A stretch of 26,643 nucleotides of DNA from a virus: IMG/VR virus record IMGVR_UViG_3300035162_003120, positions 1 through 26,643 of that record; one strand, written 5' to 3'. Made by a program: the position numbers and the translations under genes. Under the pieces are notes generated by a model. It worked only from the letters and a program-made list of their open reading frames with translations, made no database searches and had not been told where the DNA came from. This document shows, in pieces, positions 18,701 through 26,347 of the stretch; the first letter of the stretch is position 1, and every line of letters starts with the position of its first letter.

Positions 18701-21700
18701 TTTCTGAATTGCCTCCTGAGTTAATTTTAGAAAAACTAGGAATTGAATCTAGCACGGAAAGCTTAAGGCAAGCAAATGATATGATAAACCGAGAAAGCAC
18801 AATTCAAAATTTATTGAATGGTGGCAATGGTAAATTTGTTGTAACAGAGGCCGGATTTCAAGGTAAAATTATAGTTAAAGAAGGTCAATACAGAGTATCA
18901 AAAGATAATCCAAAGCTTAGAGAGGAAACTTACGAATTTTTAAATAAAAAATTTGCACTAAACGATTCATTAACTAAGTTAAAAAACATGAATACTTCTG
19001 GTATGTCCGTGCTAGAAAAAGAAACCTATAACGAAACTGTAAAAGAACAAGAAGCAGAACTTAGCAAATACCAAGAAGGAGGAGTTACTGAAAGTATTTT
19101 ACAAGGTAAATTACAAAAAGAAGCATTAAAAATATATGAAGCTGATGTAGCAAAATCTAAAGAATTAGCTAAAACCAATGTTAAAGGAGAAGTAGTAGAA
19201 TCTCTTACTAAACCGGAATTTCAAAAAGCATACGATGCTTCTGGCTTAAAAGCTAAAGACGTTAAAGATACCGTTGCTTTTATAGATCCAAATACTGGTA
19301 ATAGATTTATAAACAGGGAAAAAGCATTGGAAATTAAAAGTTTTAATGCTGCTACCCATGAAGATTTTCATGCAGTTACTTTAGATGTATTTAAAAATGC
19401 CGAAGGCAAGGTAACAGAAGAGGGGATAGCTATTATAGATAACATTGTAGGCTCTTTAAGCCCAAGACAACAAGAAATACTAAACAAAGAAGTAGAGTCA
19501 AGATACGATACCAAAAAGCCTAAAAACGAGTACGCTGAAGAATATCTAACGGTATTATCGGAGCTTATAAAAGACAAGGTTATTACTTTTAATAAAGGCA
19601 TTGGTGAAAAGCTGTTGGGCATGGTTCCTTTGTACAAAAAGAATGGTTTTAAAAATTTAGAAATAAACGCTAAAACAGGAGAAGGTATATTTGAAATGCT
19701 TAGAGGTTTAGCAGAAGGAAAAAAAGGCGCTGTAGAGGCGGCTGATAAATTTGCTAAAGAAGCGGCTGAAAGTAAAACTTTTGAAACAAAAACAGATACA
19801 GCATCTGAATCTAAAGCTAAAATTACAGAAGAAAACTTAAAAATAGCAAAAGAAAACTTAAAAGTTGAAGAAGAAATAATTAAAATTGGGGCTTTTAAAG
19901 TGTCTGAGTTAAAAGGTGAAAATAGAACAAGAATTGTTAAAAAGCTAACTGATTTAAACCTTGGCCTTGTTGTAAAACTAGCCGCAAAAGCAGCTAATAA
20001 TCCAGAAATAGCTCCGTTAGAAAAAGGAAAAAGAAAAACATTTGAAGATTTTAAACAAGGCTATTCTGAACAGTTAACTAAAATTATAAATAACTACGAA
20101 CCAATAGTAGTATCTGGTAAAGAAAATTTAGGTAAAAGAATTCCTTTTGGCGCTTATTTACAGCAAAGACTAAAGCTTAGATATGGTAATGTTTTAACTG
20201 ATCTTAAAAAAGGAGAAATTGAAACCACTTCTATAGACACTAAAGAAGCCAAAGAAATTAAAGACACTTCAAGTAGCTCTACTAAACAAGCTATAGAAGT
20301 AAACACAGATGTTAAACTTGTTGACAATATTAAAATTAACAAGGAACCTTTAAGTACTGAGTTTAAAGATAAAGTTAGAAAATTTGTAACTGAACAATTA
20401 GAAAGTGTAGATATTAATAGCGAACAATTTAGAAAACAAGTTTTTAAGCCGTCTAAAGCTTTTGTAGATTTTATTGTTAAAGATTTAATTGGCAGTCCAA
20501 AGAAATTTAAACAATTTATACTGGAAAATCCTACTTTTTACAAAGGATTAAACATAACTGAATTAGTTGCAATTGATGAGGGTAGGGCAGGAATGAAGCC
20601 TCCGCAGCCTAGATTGTTTACAGAATTTAACAGAAGGCTCACAAAGCAAGCCGATATTGAAAAGTTTATGATGCAAGGAAGAATTCCTTATCTTACAACT
20701 ACTCAACAAAAAAATGGTGCAGATCTTTATAATAGGCTTAAGCCGTTACAGCCAGCATTAAATCAACACTTTTTTGGCAGTATTTCTGATAGCAGTAAAA
20801 GTAATAGAAAGCGCGCTGCAGCCAGAGTCATTGCTTCTAAATTTATGGCAGAAGCAATTCCAAGCACAGAGGCTTTTAAAGCTAAAACTTCTGTAGATAA
20901 GGCTAGGATAGCAGAAAGGCTACAAGTTTCTCAAGAAGCTAAGTTTGCTAAAGCTAAAGTAATGGACAGCAAAAAGGAAATAATCATTAAAGCGGGTTAT
21001 GTTCCGGTTGAAAGAGGTAAAGTAGGCGTAGATCGAACCAAAGATTTTGTTTTAGGTGCAGCTGCAGATATATTTGGCGTAGAAGTAGTAAGAGCTCTTA
21101 TTGCTACCAATAAAGTATTAAGTACAGCGGGTAACAGAGCCTATAGCTACAACAAAGATGGAACAATTAAAAGTGGAGGCGGTGCAGTTGGGGGTGGTTA
21201 TAATTTTATTTCAAACGCTTTAACATTAGCAAACGTTTACGGCCCAGGTGGTAAAAAAGCTGACGCAAAAACAATAAAAGATACAAAAGCATTATTAGAG
21301 GCTGGTGAATTAGGAGATTTAGCTGTATTGCAAAAAGAATTAAGTGCAACAAAAAAAGAAGGAATATATAACGCTAAAGATATAGCTGCAATAAAAAGAT
21401 TTATTGCTCATAAAAACGCAAAAGGCGGAATAGAAAACAATACCAAAGATATTGCCGAAATTAATAGAGGTAAAAAATTAATGCTAGACGGCTTTAGAAA
21501 AATTTATGAAGCAGACAATAGTACTTTTCCTTTAATAGCTGAAGTTTCTTATAGTTTTAATTCAAACAAAAACCCGTTTAGAGACTTAGCCACATTAGTG
21601 GGAGGTATGGAAGGGTTAAAGAAAGGCACAAAAACATGGGAAGAGCATATGATGCAATTCGGTATGTATACAAATGAAATGCTTAAAGCTCTTAAAGGGT

Positions 21701-24700
21701 CTGCAAAAGGATGGTCTTCATTTGTAAATTGGTCAAACAAAAATTACTATCAATTAAAGCTGAGCAAAGAAGCTTCTGATTTAATAGATCAAAACTTTAA
21801 AGGTATTGAAGGCTTAGAGGATTGGAATGCTAAATCTCAATTTCATCCACTTCAAAGAGAAAGTTTTAAAATTGCTGAAAAAACTGGAGATTATTCCAAG
21901 GTAATAGATCCAATGATTCGCGCTTACAATGAATACGTTATGTTAAACCCTTTTTCTATAACAAGATTAGGTGTTACAGATGCTAAAAGATATTTAAACA
22001 ATGTAGAAATATCTAAAGCTGACCAAAAAAACTTAACTCTTCAAAATGAGGCTGCTAAATTAATCAATGAAGTAATACGGTCAGAAGCTGGCTTTTTAAA
22101 AGAGGGTGATTATAATTATGTTACTAGAAAACAAGCAGGCGAGCGATTATTGGCAAGCAAAAATTTAGCTGAAGGTCAAAAAGGTGCGGCTAAATTAGCA
22201 AATGAAATAATGACTCCTGACATTAAATATAACAAACCTATACCTGTTAAAAAAGGAATTGATGCTTTAGCTAAAACAGATAAGGCTTTAGATTATGGCA
22301 GAAAATTAAATCCAGAAATTAAAAAAGCAAGAGTATTTGATTTTGATGACACATTAGCTAGAACTAAAAGCAATGTATTATATACAATGCCTGACGGGCG
22401 TACCGGCAAATTAACAGCTACTGAATTTGCTTTAAAGGCAGGAGAAATGGAAAAACAAGGCGTTGTATTTGATTTTTCTGAATTTAGCAAAGTAATGGAC
22501 GGCAAAAAAGGACCATTGTTTGAGCTAGCTAAAATGATGAATGAAAGTCCAGGCAAAAGAGATATGTTTGTTTTAACAGCAAGACCTCAAGATGCTGCTG
22601 GTCCTATTAAAGAATTTTTAGAATCATTAGGTCTTAATATACCTATTGAAAACATAACTGGATTAGCTGATGGAACTCCTCAGGCTAAGGCTGGCTGGAT
22701 TATGGGTAAAGCAGCTAAAGGTTATAATGATTTTTATTTTGCAGATGATGCAATTAAAAACGTTAAAGCAGTTAAAAATGTTTTAGATGTTTTAGATGTT
22801 AAAGGAACAGTGCAGCAAGCTAAATTTAGCAAAGCTAAAACTTATGATACTATTGTAAATGAAATGATAAAAGAGTCTGCTGGCATAGAAGTTTATAAAA
22901 AATATTCTGCAGCTAGAGCTAAAACAGTTGGTGCAAGTAAGGGTAGATTTAATTTCTTTATACCGGCAAGCGCAGAAGATTTTACAGGGTTATTATATAA
23001 AATGTTAGGTAAAGGTAAAACTGGTGATGCTCAAATGGCATTTCTTAAAACCAATTTACTTGATACTTATGACAGAGCTGAATCAGCTGTAACGCAAGCT
23101 AAAATAGCCGCGGCAAATGACTTTAAAGCTTTAAAATCAAACTTAAAAACTTTGCCCAGTAGTTTAAGCAAGCCTACAGGTATTGGTGGATTTACATTTT
23201 CGCATGCAGTTCGTGTTGCTGCTTGGACAGCTCAAGGTATGGAAATACCAGGATTGTCTAAAAGAGACATTGCAGAATTAAACGACTTTGTAAATAACAA
23301 TGCGGAGCTTAAAGTATTTACTAACGAATTACTTAAAATTCAAAAAGGTAAACTATATCCTGAGCCAGGCAAAGAATGGCTGGGTGGTAACATTACTAGC
23401 GATATTATAAATGATATTAACAAAGTTAATAGAGCGGAATATCAACAAGAATTTAGAGAAAACGTAGATATTATATTTTCTGAAGCTAACATGAACAAAA
23501 TGGAAGCTGCTTACGGAACTAGATGGCGCGAAGCTATGGAAGATTCTTTAAGAAGAATGAAGTCGGGTAGTAATAGACCTCCAGGAGGCAATAGAATTAC
23601 AGATGGTATACTTGATTGGTTAAATAACTCTGTAGGTGCTGTAATGTTCTTAAACACACGTTCAGCACTCTTACAGACTATATCTGCGGTAAACTTTGTA
23701 AACTGGGGTGATAATAATATAGCTAAAGCTGGTTTAGCATTTGCTAACCAAAAGCAGTATTGGAAAGATTATATGACTCTTATGAATTCTGATTATTTAG
23801 TTGAGCGTAGAAACGGACTTAAGATAAATGTAAGTGAATCAGAAATTGCTGATGCAGTAAGAGATTCGGGTAATAAGCCTAAAGCAGCTATAGCATTTTT
23901 ACTTAGCAAAGGATTTGTTATGACAAGATTTGCAGATAGTTTTGCAATTGCTTCAGGTGGTGCTACTTTTTATAGAAACAGAGTTAAATCTTTGTTAGGC
24001 AAAGGCATGGAACAAAAAGCTGCAGAAGCACAAGCTTTTGAAGATTTTAGAGCTATTGCAGAGGAAAGTCAGCAATCTAGTAATCCAAACAGAATTAGTG
24101 CACAGCAAGCATCAGCCGCAGGTCGTGTTGTACTAGCTTGGGCAAACACGCCAATGCAATATGCTCGTATACAAAAAAGAGCAGGTCAAGATCTTATAAA
24201 TGGTCGTGGTGACTGGAAAACAAATGTATCTAAAATAGTTTATTACGGAGCTATACAAAATTTAATATTTAATTCTTTACAACAAGCAGTGTTTGCTTTA
24301 GCCTTCGGAGAAGATGATGACGAAGAACAGCAAAGCGCTAAGAAAAATGAAAAAATATCTAGAGTAGCAAATGGTATGATTGATTCTCAGCTTAAAGGAT
24401 TAGGAATAGGAGGAGCTGCAGTGGTTGCATTAAAAAGCACTTTAATGGAATTAGGTAAGCAGCATGCTAAAGACAGACCCGCTTACGAAGAAGCTGTATT
24501 TGATTTGCTAAGTTTTTCACCGCCTCTTGGGTCTAAAGTTCAAAAAATAAACGGAGGGCTTAGAAGCTTTAGCTGGAACATGAAAGATATCCAAGAAAAA
24601 GGTTTTAGTTTAGACAATCCTTCTTATTTAGCGGGAGCGCAAATAACGACTGGACTTACTAATGTTCCGCTTGATAGAGTTGTTAAAAAAATTAATAGTA

Positions 24701-25248
24701 TGCGAGGACTTGTTAATGAACAATCTTCTCTTTGGCAAAAAGTTGCTTTAGGTCTTGGTTGGTCTACTTGGGATGTAGGTCTTGGTTATTACGGAGGATT
24801 TGACGCAGCAAAAGTTTTAACACCTAAAGAGGAAAGAGTTAAAGAAATTAACGATATGAAAAAGTTAACTAAAACACAAGAGCAAGTTGATATGCTGCTT
24901 GATTTAGGGTTAACTAAAAAAGAAATAAAAGCATTAGGTAAAGAGCAATCCAGAGTTGAAAAAATTATAGAGCTGCAAAATGCAGAGGCTAAACCTAAAG
25001 AAGAAGCTAAGGTTAAAGAAGAAATAAAAGAAGAAACAAAACCAACACTAGAAGTAAAAGCAAAACCTAAAACCGAAAGCGTCGAAAGAAGGCTTAGAAG
25101 ACAATTTGATTCTATTAAAGATGAAAACAAACCTGATCAAGTAAAAACATTACTTAAGTTTGGGTTAACCAAAAAAGAAATAAGAGAATTACAATACGAA
25201 AAAAATAGAGTAAACAAAATATTAGAATTAATGGAAAAAAATAAATAA
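15727..25248 (+). CDS. Giant polyvalent, probably ejected virion protein with metallopeptidase and HAD phosphatase domains
   Basis: This 3173-residue protein occupies the T7 gp16 position. Residues about 1-600 are charged, with coiled coils near 309-350 and 420-460. Residues about 660-825 contain Gly/Ala-rich hydrophobic segments. A zinc metallopeptidase motif HEDFH lies at 1211-1215, with a Glu-rich helix at 1268-1272 as possible third ligand. Residues about 2195-2365 carry all HAD motifs: D2205 and D2207 (DFDDT), T2284 (LTAR), K2321 and D2340-D2341. Residues about 2480-3030 form a conserved-looking, partly hydrophobic domain (for example YYGAIQNLIFNSLQQAVFAL), resembling large-polyvalent-protein-associated domains. 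Two copies of a 31-residue motif end the protein. I read no cysteine in it. Such phage giants are packaged and delivered with the DNA; which substrates the two enzymes act on is unknown. The start at 15727 follows an A/T leader 5 bases after the previous stop. Confidence 0.75.
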   Translation: MNELEKFAASIPSPVSREKRIQLIKDWKIKNNWDKKVSEVSQKAWEGESTEIVKIDPVVEKTAPAPGKTKSTSKPLNSGDSKSDGSSEKPNQGNIGYALSWNDRIYTAEEIEKNLLGTKNWKEGSVRLNKKGEKDVFGIPSTMDQYINYINDHTNNEITTRPLTVEEQYESISNERPSAFVTEIDEIEIGGVNSYDANINDDMGINLWRPGSEEANEALQSVYPESETLYNEIQKGNASEVTTSLIGTENPYTDVNAYARGQIDLDQNNLWTNRNLVGRQLTGAFGNYQGVPLSNLDGNETAFDVKERVRTQQQIKNEIDRLKIEIGNANDEAVISELNSRLSVLERELVEEFGSLTTVNVPHALEYRIKREGQKAKEKFLEEEKLKQKSTTSKSDIKDPRKAILNRVLEQGLNHIGTVEQELAGLERELETSVISNERRDKVEKRIKEIEEERNFFGGGRLKNDFGGKLYDKNTGNMVDFDKADVKVIETQQKAEDLAETTELNVLEDNLLNRNFELVGIAEDFLELHNENKYKYDVGKTLENKLFGPGREEKDLALINYLIKNGQLPKDIYNLSGDSPIAQYFNDALDDYEVINKAILINRNPLTAKQKNYVDEAIDGVVNIIGKNITTKQENQMLFIDVLRRDGTFDEEELKAFETALEANAGQKIMKGVPTLFAFGVEIALTRKLSGNKIAKVFKYLDDIAIKYFKGNKYMKTAINAISKGLTEGSEFAAATALKNVVLNEDESVGESFAQGGAMGFGGTFGKAFFGALNKTMLKSSSYGKLNYYLDKSEVYKNFIASAQSAAGGATAYISGGVLMGNQNLHYEELTTTFVEEWSKMFILGKLQKGLRDPGGSMRASYRRMSNDILGFSNLSYNSKKGATALNVDTKIISNPTETSNEQVAAAAQAKIDSIAKDAKDGKITTEESLILIKQAAQAKMALLNQIGINQAKAEIQRERKSGQAPTVAEEYTTLSKIKGGEKLNAKDSQTLSELPPELILEKLGIESSTESLRQANDMINRESTIQNLLNGGNGKFVVTEAGFQGKIIVKEGQYRVSKDNPKLREETYEFLNKKFALNDSLTKLKNMNTSGMSVLEKETYNETVKEQEAELSKYQEGGVTESILQGKLQKEALKIYEADVAKSKELAKTNVKGEVVESLTKPEFQKAYDASGLKAKDVKDTVAFIDPNTGNRFINREKALEIKSFNAATHEDFHAVTLDVFKNAEGKVTEEGIAIIDNIVGSLSPRQQEILNKEVESRYDTKKPKNEYAEEYLTVLSELIKDKVITFNKGIGEKLLGMVPLYKKNGFKNLEINAKTGEGIFEMLRGLAEGKKGAVEAADKFAKEAAESKTFETKTDTASESKAKITEENLKIAKENLKVEEEIIKIGAFKVSELKGENRTRIVKKLTDLNLGLVVKLAAKAANNPEIAPLEKGKRKTFEDFKQGYSEQLTKIINNYEPIVVSGKENLGKRIPFGAYLQQRLKLRYGNVLTDLKKGEIETTSIDTKEAKEIKDTSSSSTKQAIEVNTDVKLVDNIKINKEPLSTEFKDKVRKFVTEQLESVDINSEQFRKQVFKPSKAFVDFIVKDLIGSPKKFKQFILENPTFYKGLNITELVAIDEGRAGMKPPQPRLFTEFNRRLTKQADIEKFMMQGRIPYLTTTQQKNGADLYNRLKPLQPALNQHFFGSISDSSKSNRKRAAARVIASKFMAEAIPSTEAFKAKTSVDKARIAERLQVSQEAKFAKAKVMDSKKEIIIKAGYVPVERGKVGVDRTKDFVLGAAADIFGVEVVRALIATNKVLSTAGNRAYSYNKDGTIKSGGGAVGGGYNFISNALTLANVYGPGGKKADAKTIKDTKALLEAGELGDLAVLQKELSATKKEGIYNAKDIAAIKRFIAHKNAKGGIENNTKDIAEINRGKKLMLDGFRKIYEADNSTFPLIAEVSYSFNSNKNPFRDLATLVGGMEGLKKGTKTWEEHMMQFGMYTNEMLKALKGSAKGWSSFVNWSNKNYYQLKLSKEASDLIDQNFKGIEGLEDWNAKSQFHPLQRESFKIAEKTGDYSKVIDPMIRAYNEYVMLNPFSITRLGVTDAKRYLNNVEISKADQKNLTLQNEAAKLINEVIRSEAGFLKEGDYNYVTRKQAGERLLASKNLAEGQKGAAKLANEIMTPDIKYNKPIPVKKGIDALAKTDKALDYGRKLNPEIKKARVFDFDDTLARTKSNVLYTMPDGRTGKLTATEFALKAGEMEKQGVVFDFSEFSKVMDGKKGPLFELAKMMNESPGKRDMFVLTARPQDAAGPIKEFLESLGLNIPIENITGLADGTPQAKAGWIMGKAAKGYNDFYFADDAIKNVKAVKNVLDVLDVKGTVQQAKFSKAKTYDTIVNEMIKESAGIEVYKKYSAARAKTVGASKGRFNFFIPASAEDFTGLLYKMLGKGKTGDAQMAFLKTNLLDTYDRAESAVTQAKIAAANDFKALKSNLKTLPSSLSKPTGIGGFTFSHAVRVAAWTAQGMEIPGLSKRDIAELNDFVNNNAELKVFTNELLKIQKGKLYPEPGKEWLGGNITSDIINDINKVNRAEYQQEFRENVDIIFSEANMNKMEAAYGTRWREAMEDSLRRMKSGSNRPPGGNRITDGILDWLNNSVGAVMFLNTRSALLQTISAVNFVNWGDNNIAKAGLAFANQKQYWKDYMTLMNSDYLVERRNGLKINVSESEIADAVRDSGNKPKAAIAFLLSKGFVMTRFADSFAIASGGATFYRNRVKSLLGKGMEQKAAEAQAFEDFRAIAEESQQSSNPNRISAQQASAAGRVVLAWANTPMQYARIQKRAGQDLINGRGDWKTNVSKIVYYGAIQNLIFNSLQQAVFALAFGEDDDEEQQSAKKNEKISRVANGMIDSQLKGLGIGGAAVVALKSTLMELGKQHAKDRPAYEEAVFDLLSFSPPLGSKVQKINGGLRSFSWNMKDIQEKGFSLDNPSYLAGAQITTGLTNVPLDRVVKKINSMRGLVNEQSSLWQKVALGLGWSTWDVGLGYYGGFDAAKVLTPKEERVKEINDMKKLTKTQEQVDMLLDLGLTKKEIKALGKEQSRVEKIIELQNAEAKPKEEAKVKEEIKEETKPTLEVKAKPKTESVERRLRRQFDSIKDENKPDQVKTLLKFGLTKKEIRELQYEKNRVNKILELMEKNK
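19294..19596 (+). other. Zinc-metallopeptidase domain inside the giant protein (residues about 1190-1290)
   Basis: The zincin motif HExxH appears as H1211-E1212-D1213-F1214-H1215 on a predicted helix (AATHEDFHAVTLDVF), preceded by a strand (TVAFIDPNTGNRFIN) as is usual for small phage peptidases of this style. About 55 residues downstream lies NEYAEEYLTVLSEL (residues 1267-1280), offering E1268, E1271 or E1272 as a gluzincin-type third zinc ligand. Such domains in polyvalent proteins could cut the protein itself, partner virion proteins or host targets after injection. The motif is seen directly; the substrate is unknown. Confidence 0.6.
22309..22821 (+). other. HAD-superfamily phosphatase domain inside the giant protein (residues about 2195-2365)
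   Basis: All four HAD motifs are present in order. Motif I is ARVFDFDDTLA, with nucleophile D2205 and acid/base D2207. Motif II is MFVLTARP, with T2284. Motif III is K2321 in the segment PQAKAGW. Motif IV is DFYFADDAIKN, with D2340 and D2341 for magnesium. The 75-residue insert between motifs I and II is helical, a C1-type cap position. The residues needed for catalysis look intact, so an active phosphatase or nucleotidase is likely; the substrate cannot be read from sequence. Confidence 0.75.
24883..24975 (+). repeat. C-terminal 31-residue motif of the giant protein, copy 1
   Basis: Residues 3053-3083 contain VDMLLDLGLTKKEIKAL, then KEQSRVEKIIEL. The same pattern recurs in residues 3138-3168 after a Lys/Glu-rich linker. 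It looks like a small helix-turn-helix or three-helix unit. Confidence 0.7.
25138..25230 (+). repeat. C-terminal 31-residue motif of the giant protein, copy 2
   Basis: Residues 3138-3168 contain VKTLLKFGLTKKEIREL, then YEKNRVNKILEL, matching copy 1 at the invariant core GLTKKEI and at L-L, R-V and K-I-[IL]-E-L. The DNA copies have diverged at many third positions, so the duplication is old and kept at protein level. Confidence 0.7.
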
Positions 25249-25400
25249 TGAGCATATCAGACATTAAAATGTACGCAATGAGTTTCGGAGTGGTTGGAAT
25301 AACAACGTTTGGACATATAGAAACTTGGTTAAAAATTACTTTGCTTCTTGTAACCATTGGCTACACGGTAACAAAATGGGTTAAACTTAAAAAAAAATAA
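25248..25400 (+). CDS. Small holin-like membrane protein
   Basis: This 50-residue gene's ATG overlaps the giant gene's stop codon (TAATG), so it is probably translationally coupled. The protein has a short N-terminus (MSISDIKMY), a weakly hydrophobic segment at residues 9-22 (YAMSFGVVGITTFG), a polar turn (HIETWLK) and a clear membrane segment at residues 30-42 (ITLLLVTIGYTVT), then a lysine-rich tail (KWVKLKKK). Small size, one or two membrane helices, a strongly basic C-terminus and closeness to a peptidoglycan peptidase gene are typical of phage holins, which perforate the inner membrane to let the endolysin out. No specific holin family is recognised, and it could instead be a small virion or membrane-anchoring protein. 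Confidence 0.6.
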   Translation: MSISDIKMYAMSFGVVGITTFGHIETWLKITLLLVTIGYTVTKWVKLKKK

Positions 25401-25401
25401 T

Positions 25402-25674
25402 ATGAATCAAAAATCACCGCTTCACATTAAAGAAGCCGCTTACGAAAAACAAAATCGTAAAATGCGTAAAGAAAATCCTGGAATGGGTAAAAGACTTACG
25501 TCTGGAACAAGCCCACGAAGAGTATCATTTGCATGTAGATTTGCGGGTATGGCTGGGGCAATGAAAGATGCCAAAGGAGAACCAACAAGAAAAGCTATGG
25601 CTTTAAAAAAATGGGGTTTTGGTAGCGTTGCTGCTGCTAAAAGCTTTTGTAGTAAACATAAATCTAAAAAATAA
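25402..25674 (+). CDS. Small basic phage protein with RRxSF...GEPTRKA...KKWGF motif
   Basis: This 90-residue, very basic protein is of unknown function. It contains RRVSFACRFAGMAGAMKDAK (residues 39-58), then GEPTRKAMALKKWGFGS (residues 59-75) and ends KSFCSKHKSKK, with cysteines at C45 and C83. I recognise the RR-x-SF-[AC]-R...GEPTRKAxALKKWG pattern as a widespread small-protein motif in marine phages (possibly DUF6321-like; this label is uncertain). It occurs here next to a relative of the other common small marine motif (the gene at 26348). The high charge would suit nucleic-acid or virion packing, but no role is established. The gene starts 1 base after the holin-like stop codon. Confidence 0.65.
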   Translation: MNQKSPLHIKEAAYEKQNRKMRKENPGMGKRLTSGTSPRRVSFACRFAGMAGAMKDAKGEPTRKAMALKKWGFGSVAAAKSFCSKHKSKK

Positions 25675-25678
25675 AAAT

Positions 25679-25984
25679 ATGGAATCAGGATTATATAAAA
25701 AATACATAGGATCGCCTTGTAAAGAGATTGACCCTAAAAAGACGTATCAAGATTCAGTTCAAACACTGCACAAAAAAGGCTACGAAAAATATTTTAATAA
25801 GCAAGTGCTTGGATACAGAGTTTCTGATGATGATGGACAAACGTTTAATCAAATTCCTCCTCAAAAAGATCCAAAAAAAATTAAAAGCTTGAAAGAGTAT
25901 GCTTATGCTATGGAAATTGCTAAAGGCGGATCGGTAACTAAAGACGGCAAAACAGCAGCGCAATTAGCTAGAGAAAATAAATAA
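25679..25984 (+). CDS. Hypothetical small phage protein, 101 residues
   Basis: I do not recognise this 101-residue, Lys-rich, soluble protein. It has predicted beta strands in the middle (GYRVSDDDGQTFNQIPP) and a helical Ala/Lys-rich end (YAYAMEIAKGGSVTKDGKTA). It has a single cysteine (C14). The reading frame stays open 60 bases further upstream into the preceding gene, but I choose 25679: it follows an A/T-only leader like all neighbours, avoids an overlap of 56 bases, and removes an improbable Leu/Val-rich 20-residue extension. Its stop overlaps the start of the peptidase gene (TAATG), so the two are probably coupled. Lying between holin-like and endolysin-like genes, it might be a lysis accessory, but nothing in the sequence demonstrates that. 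Confidence 0.6.
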   Translation: MESGLYKKYIGSPCKEIDPKKTYQDSVQTLHKKGYEKYFNKQVLGYRVSDDDGQTFNQIPPQKDPKKIKSLKEYAYAMEIAKGGSVTKDGKTAAQLARENK

Positions 25985-26337
25985 TGAAATATTTTAAATT
26001 AGAAGAATTTGATTCGTCAGACGAACCTGGCAGTGGTGCTAAAATGCATGAAGAAATTTTGCATATGTTAGACGCTGTTAGAAAAGAATACGGCAAACCT
26101 ATTAAAATAAACTCCGGTTACCGAACAGAAGCTAGAAATAAAAAAATAGGCGGTGTACCAAACTCTTCTCATTTAAAAGGGTTGGCTGTTGATATATCTT
26201 GCAAAAGCTCAAAAGATAGATTTGCTTTAATAAATTTATTATTAAAAGCAGGCTTTAACAGAATAGGTATAGCGGGATCGTTTATACACGTAGACATAGA
26301 TAAAAACAAATCTCAGAATGTAATCTGGGGATATTAA
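25984..26337 (+). CDS. M15-family peptidase, probable endolysin
   Basis: This 117-residue minimal D-Ala-D-Ala-type (VanY/M15) zinc peptidase cuts peptide cross-bridges or stem peptides of peptidoglycan. Its hallmarks are INSGYRTEARN (residues 42-52), NSSHLKGLAVDIS (residues 60-72) with zinc ligands H63 and D70, and SFIHVDID (residues 99-106) with H102 as third ligand. The protein is all catalytic domain: it has no signal peptide, membrane anchor or cell-wall-binding domain, as is common for endolysins of phages infecting Gram-negative-type hosts. The start is coupled to the previous gene by TAATG. Release would depend on a holin, for which the gene at 25248 is the candidate. A virion-borne role is possible but less likely, given the small-gene lysis context. 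Confidence 0.85.
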   Translation: MKYFKLEEFDSSDEPGSGAKMHEEILHMLDAVRKEYGKPIKINSGYRTEARNKKIGGVPNSSHLKGLAVDISCKSSKDRFALINLLLKAGFNRIGIAGSFIHVDIDKNKSQNVIWGY

Positions 26338-26347
26338 ATATAAATTA

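Noticed and set aside
19831-19872. 21-bp imperfect tandem (GAAAACTTAAAA...) in the giant gene
   Set aside because: It is explained by a Lys/Glu/Asn heptad-like helix (ENLKIAK then ENLKVEE) and is not an independent repeat element.
24789-25130. 113-codon minus-strand frame rich in Ser and Leu
   Set aside because: It is the mirror of the Lys/Glu-rich linker in the giant protein, which produces Ser/Leu/Phe codons on the opposite strand.
25619-25678. Upstream in-frame extension of the 101-aa gene (20 extra residues)
   Set aside because: It would overlap the basic-protein gene by 56 bases and its leader lies inside coding sequence; the ATG at 25679 has the same A/T leader as all neighbours.
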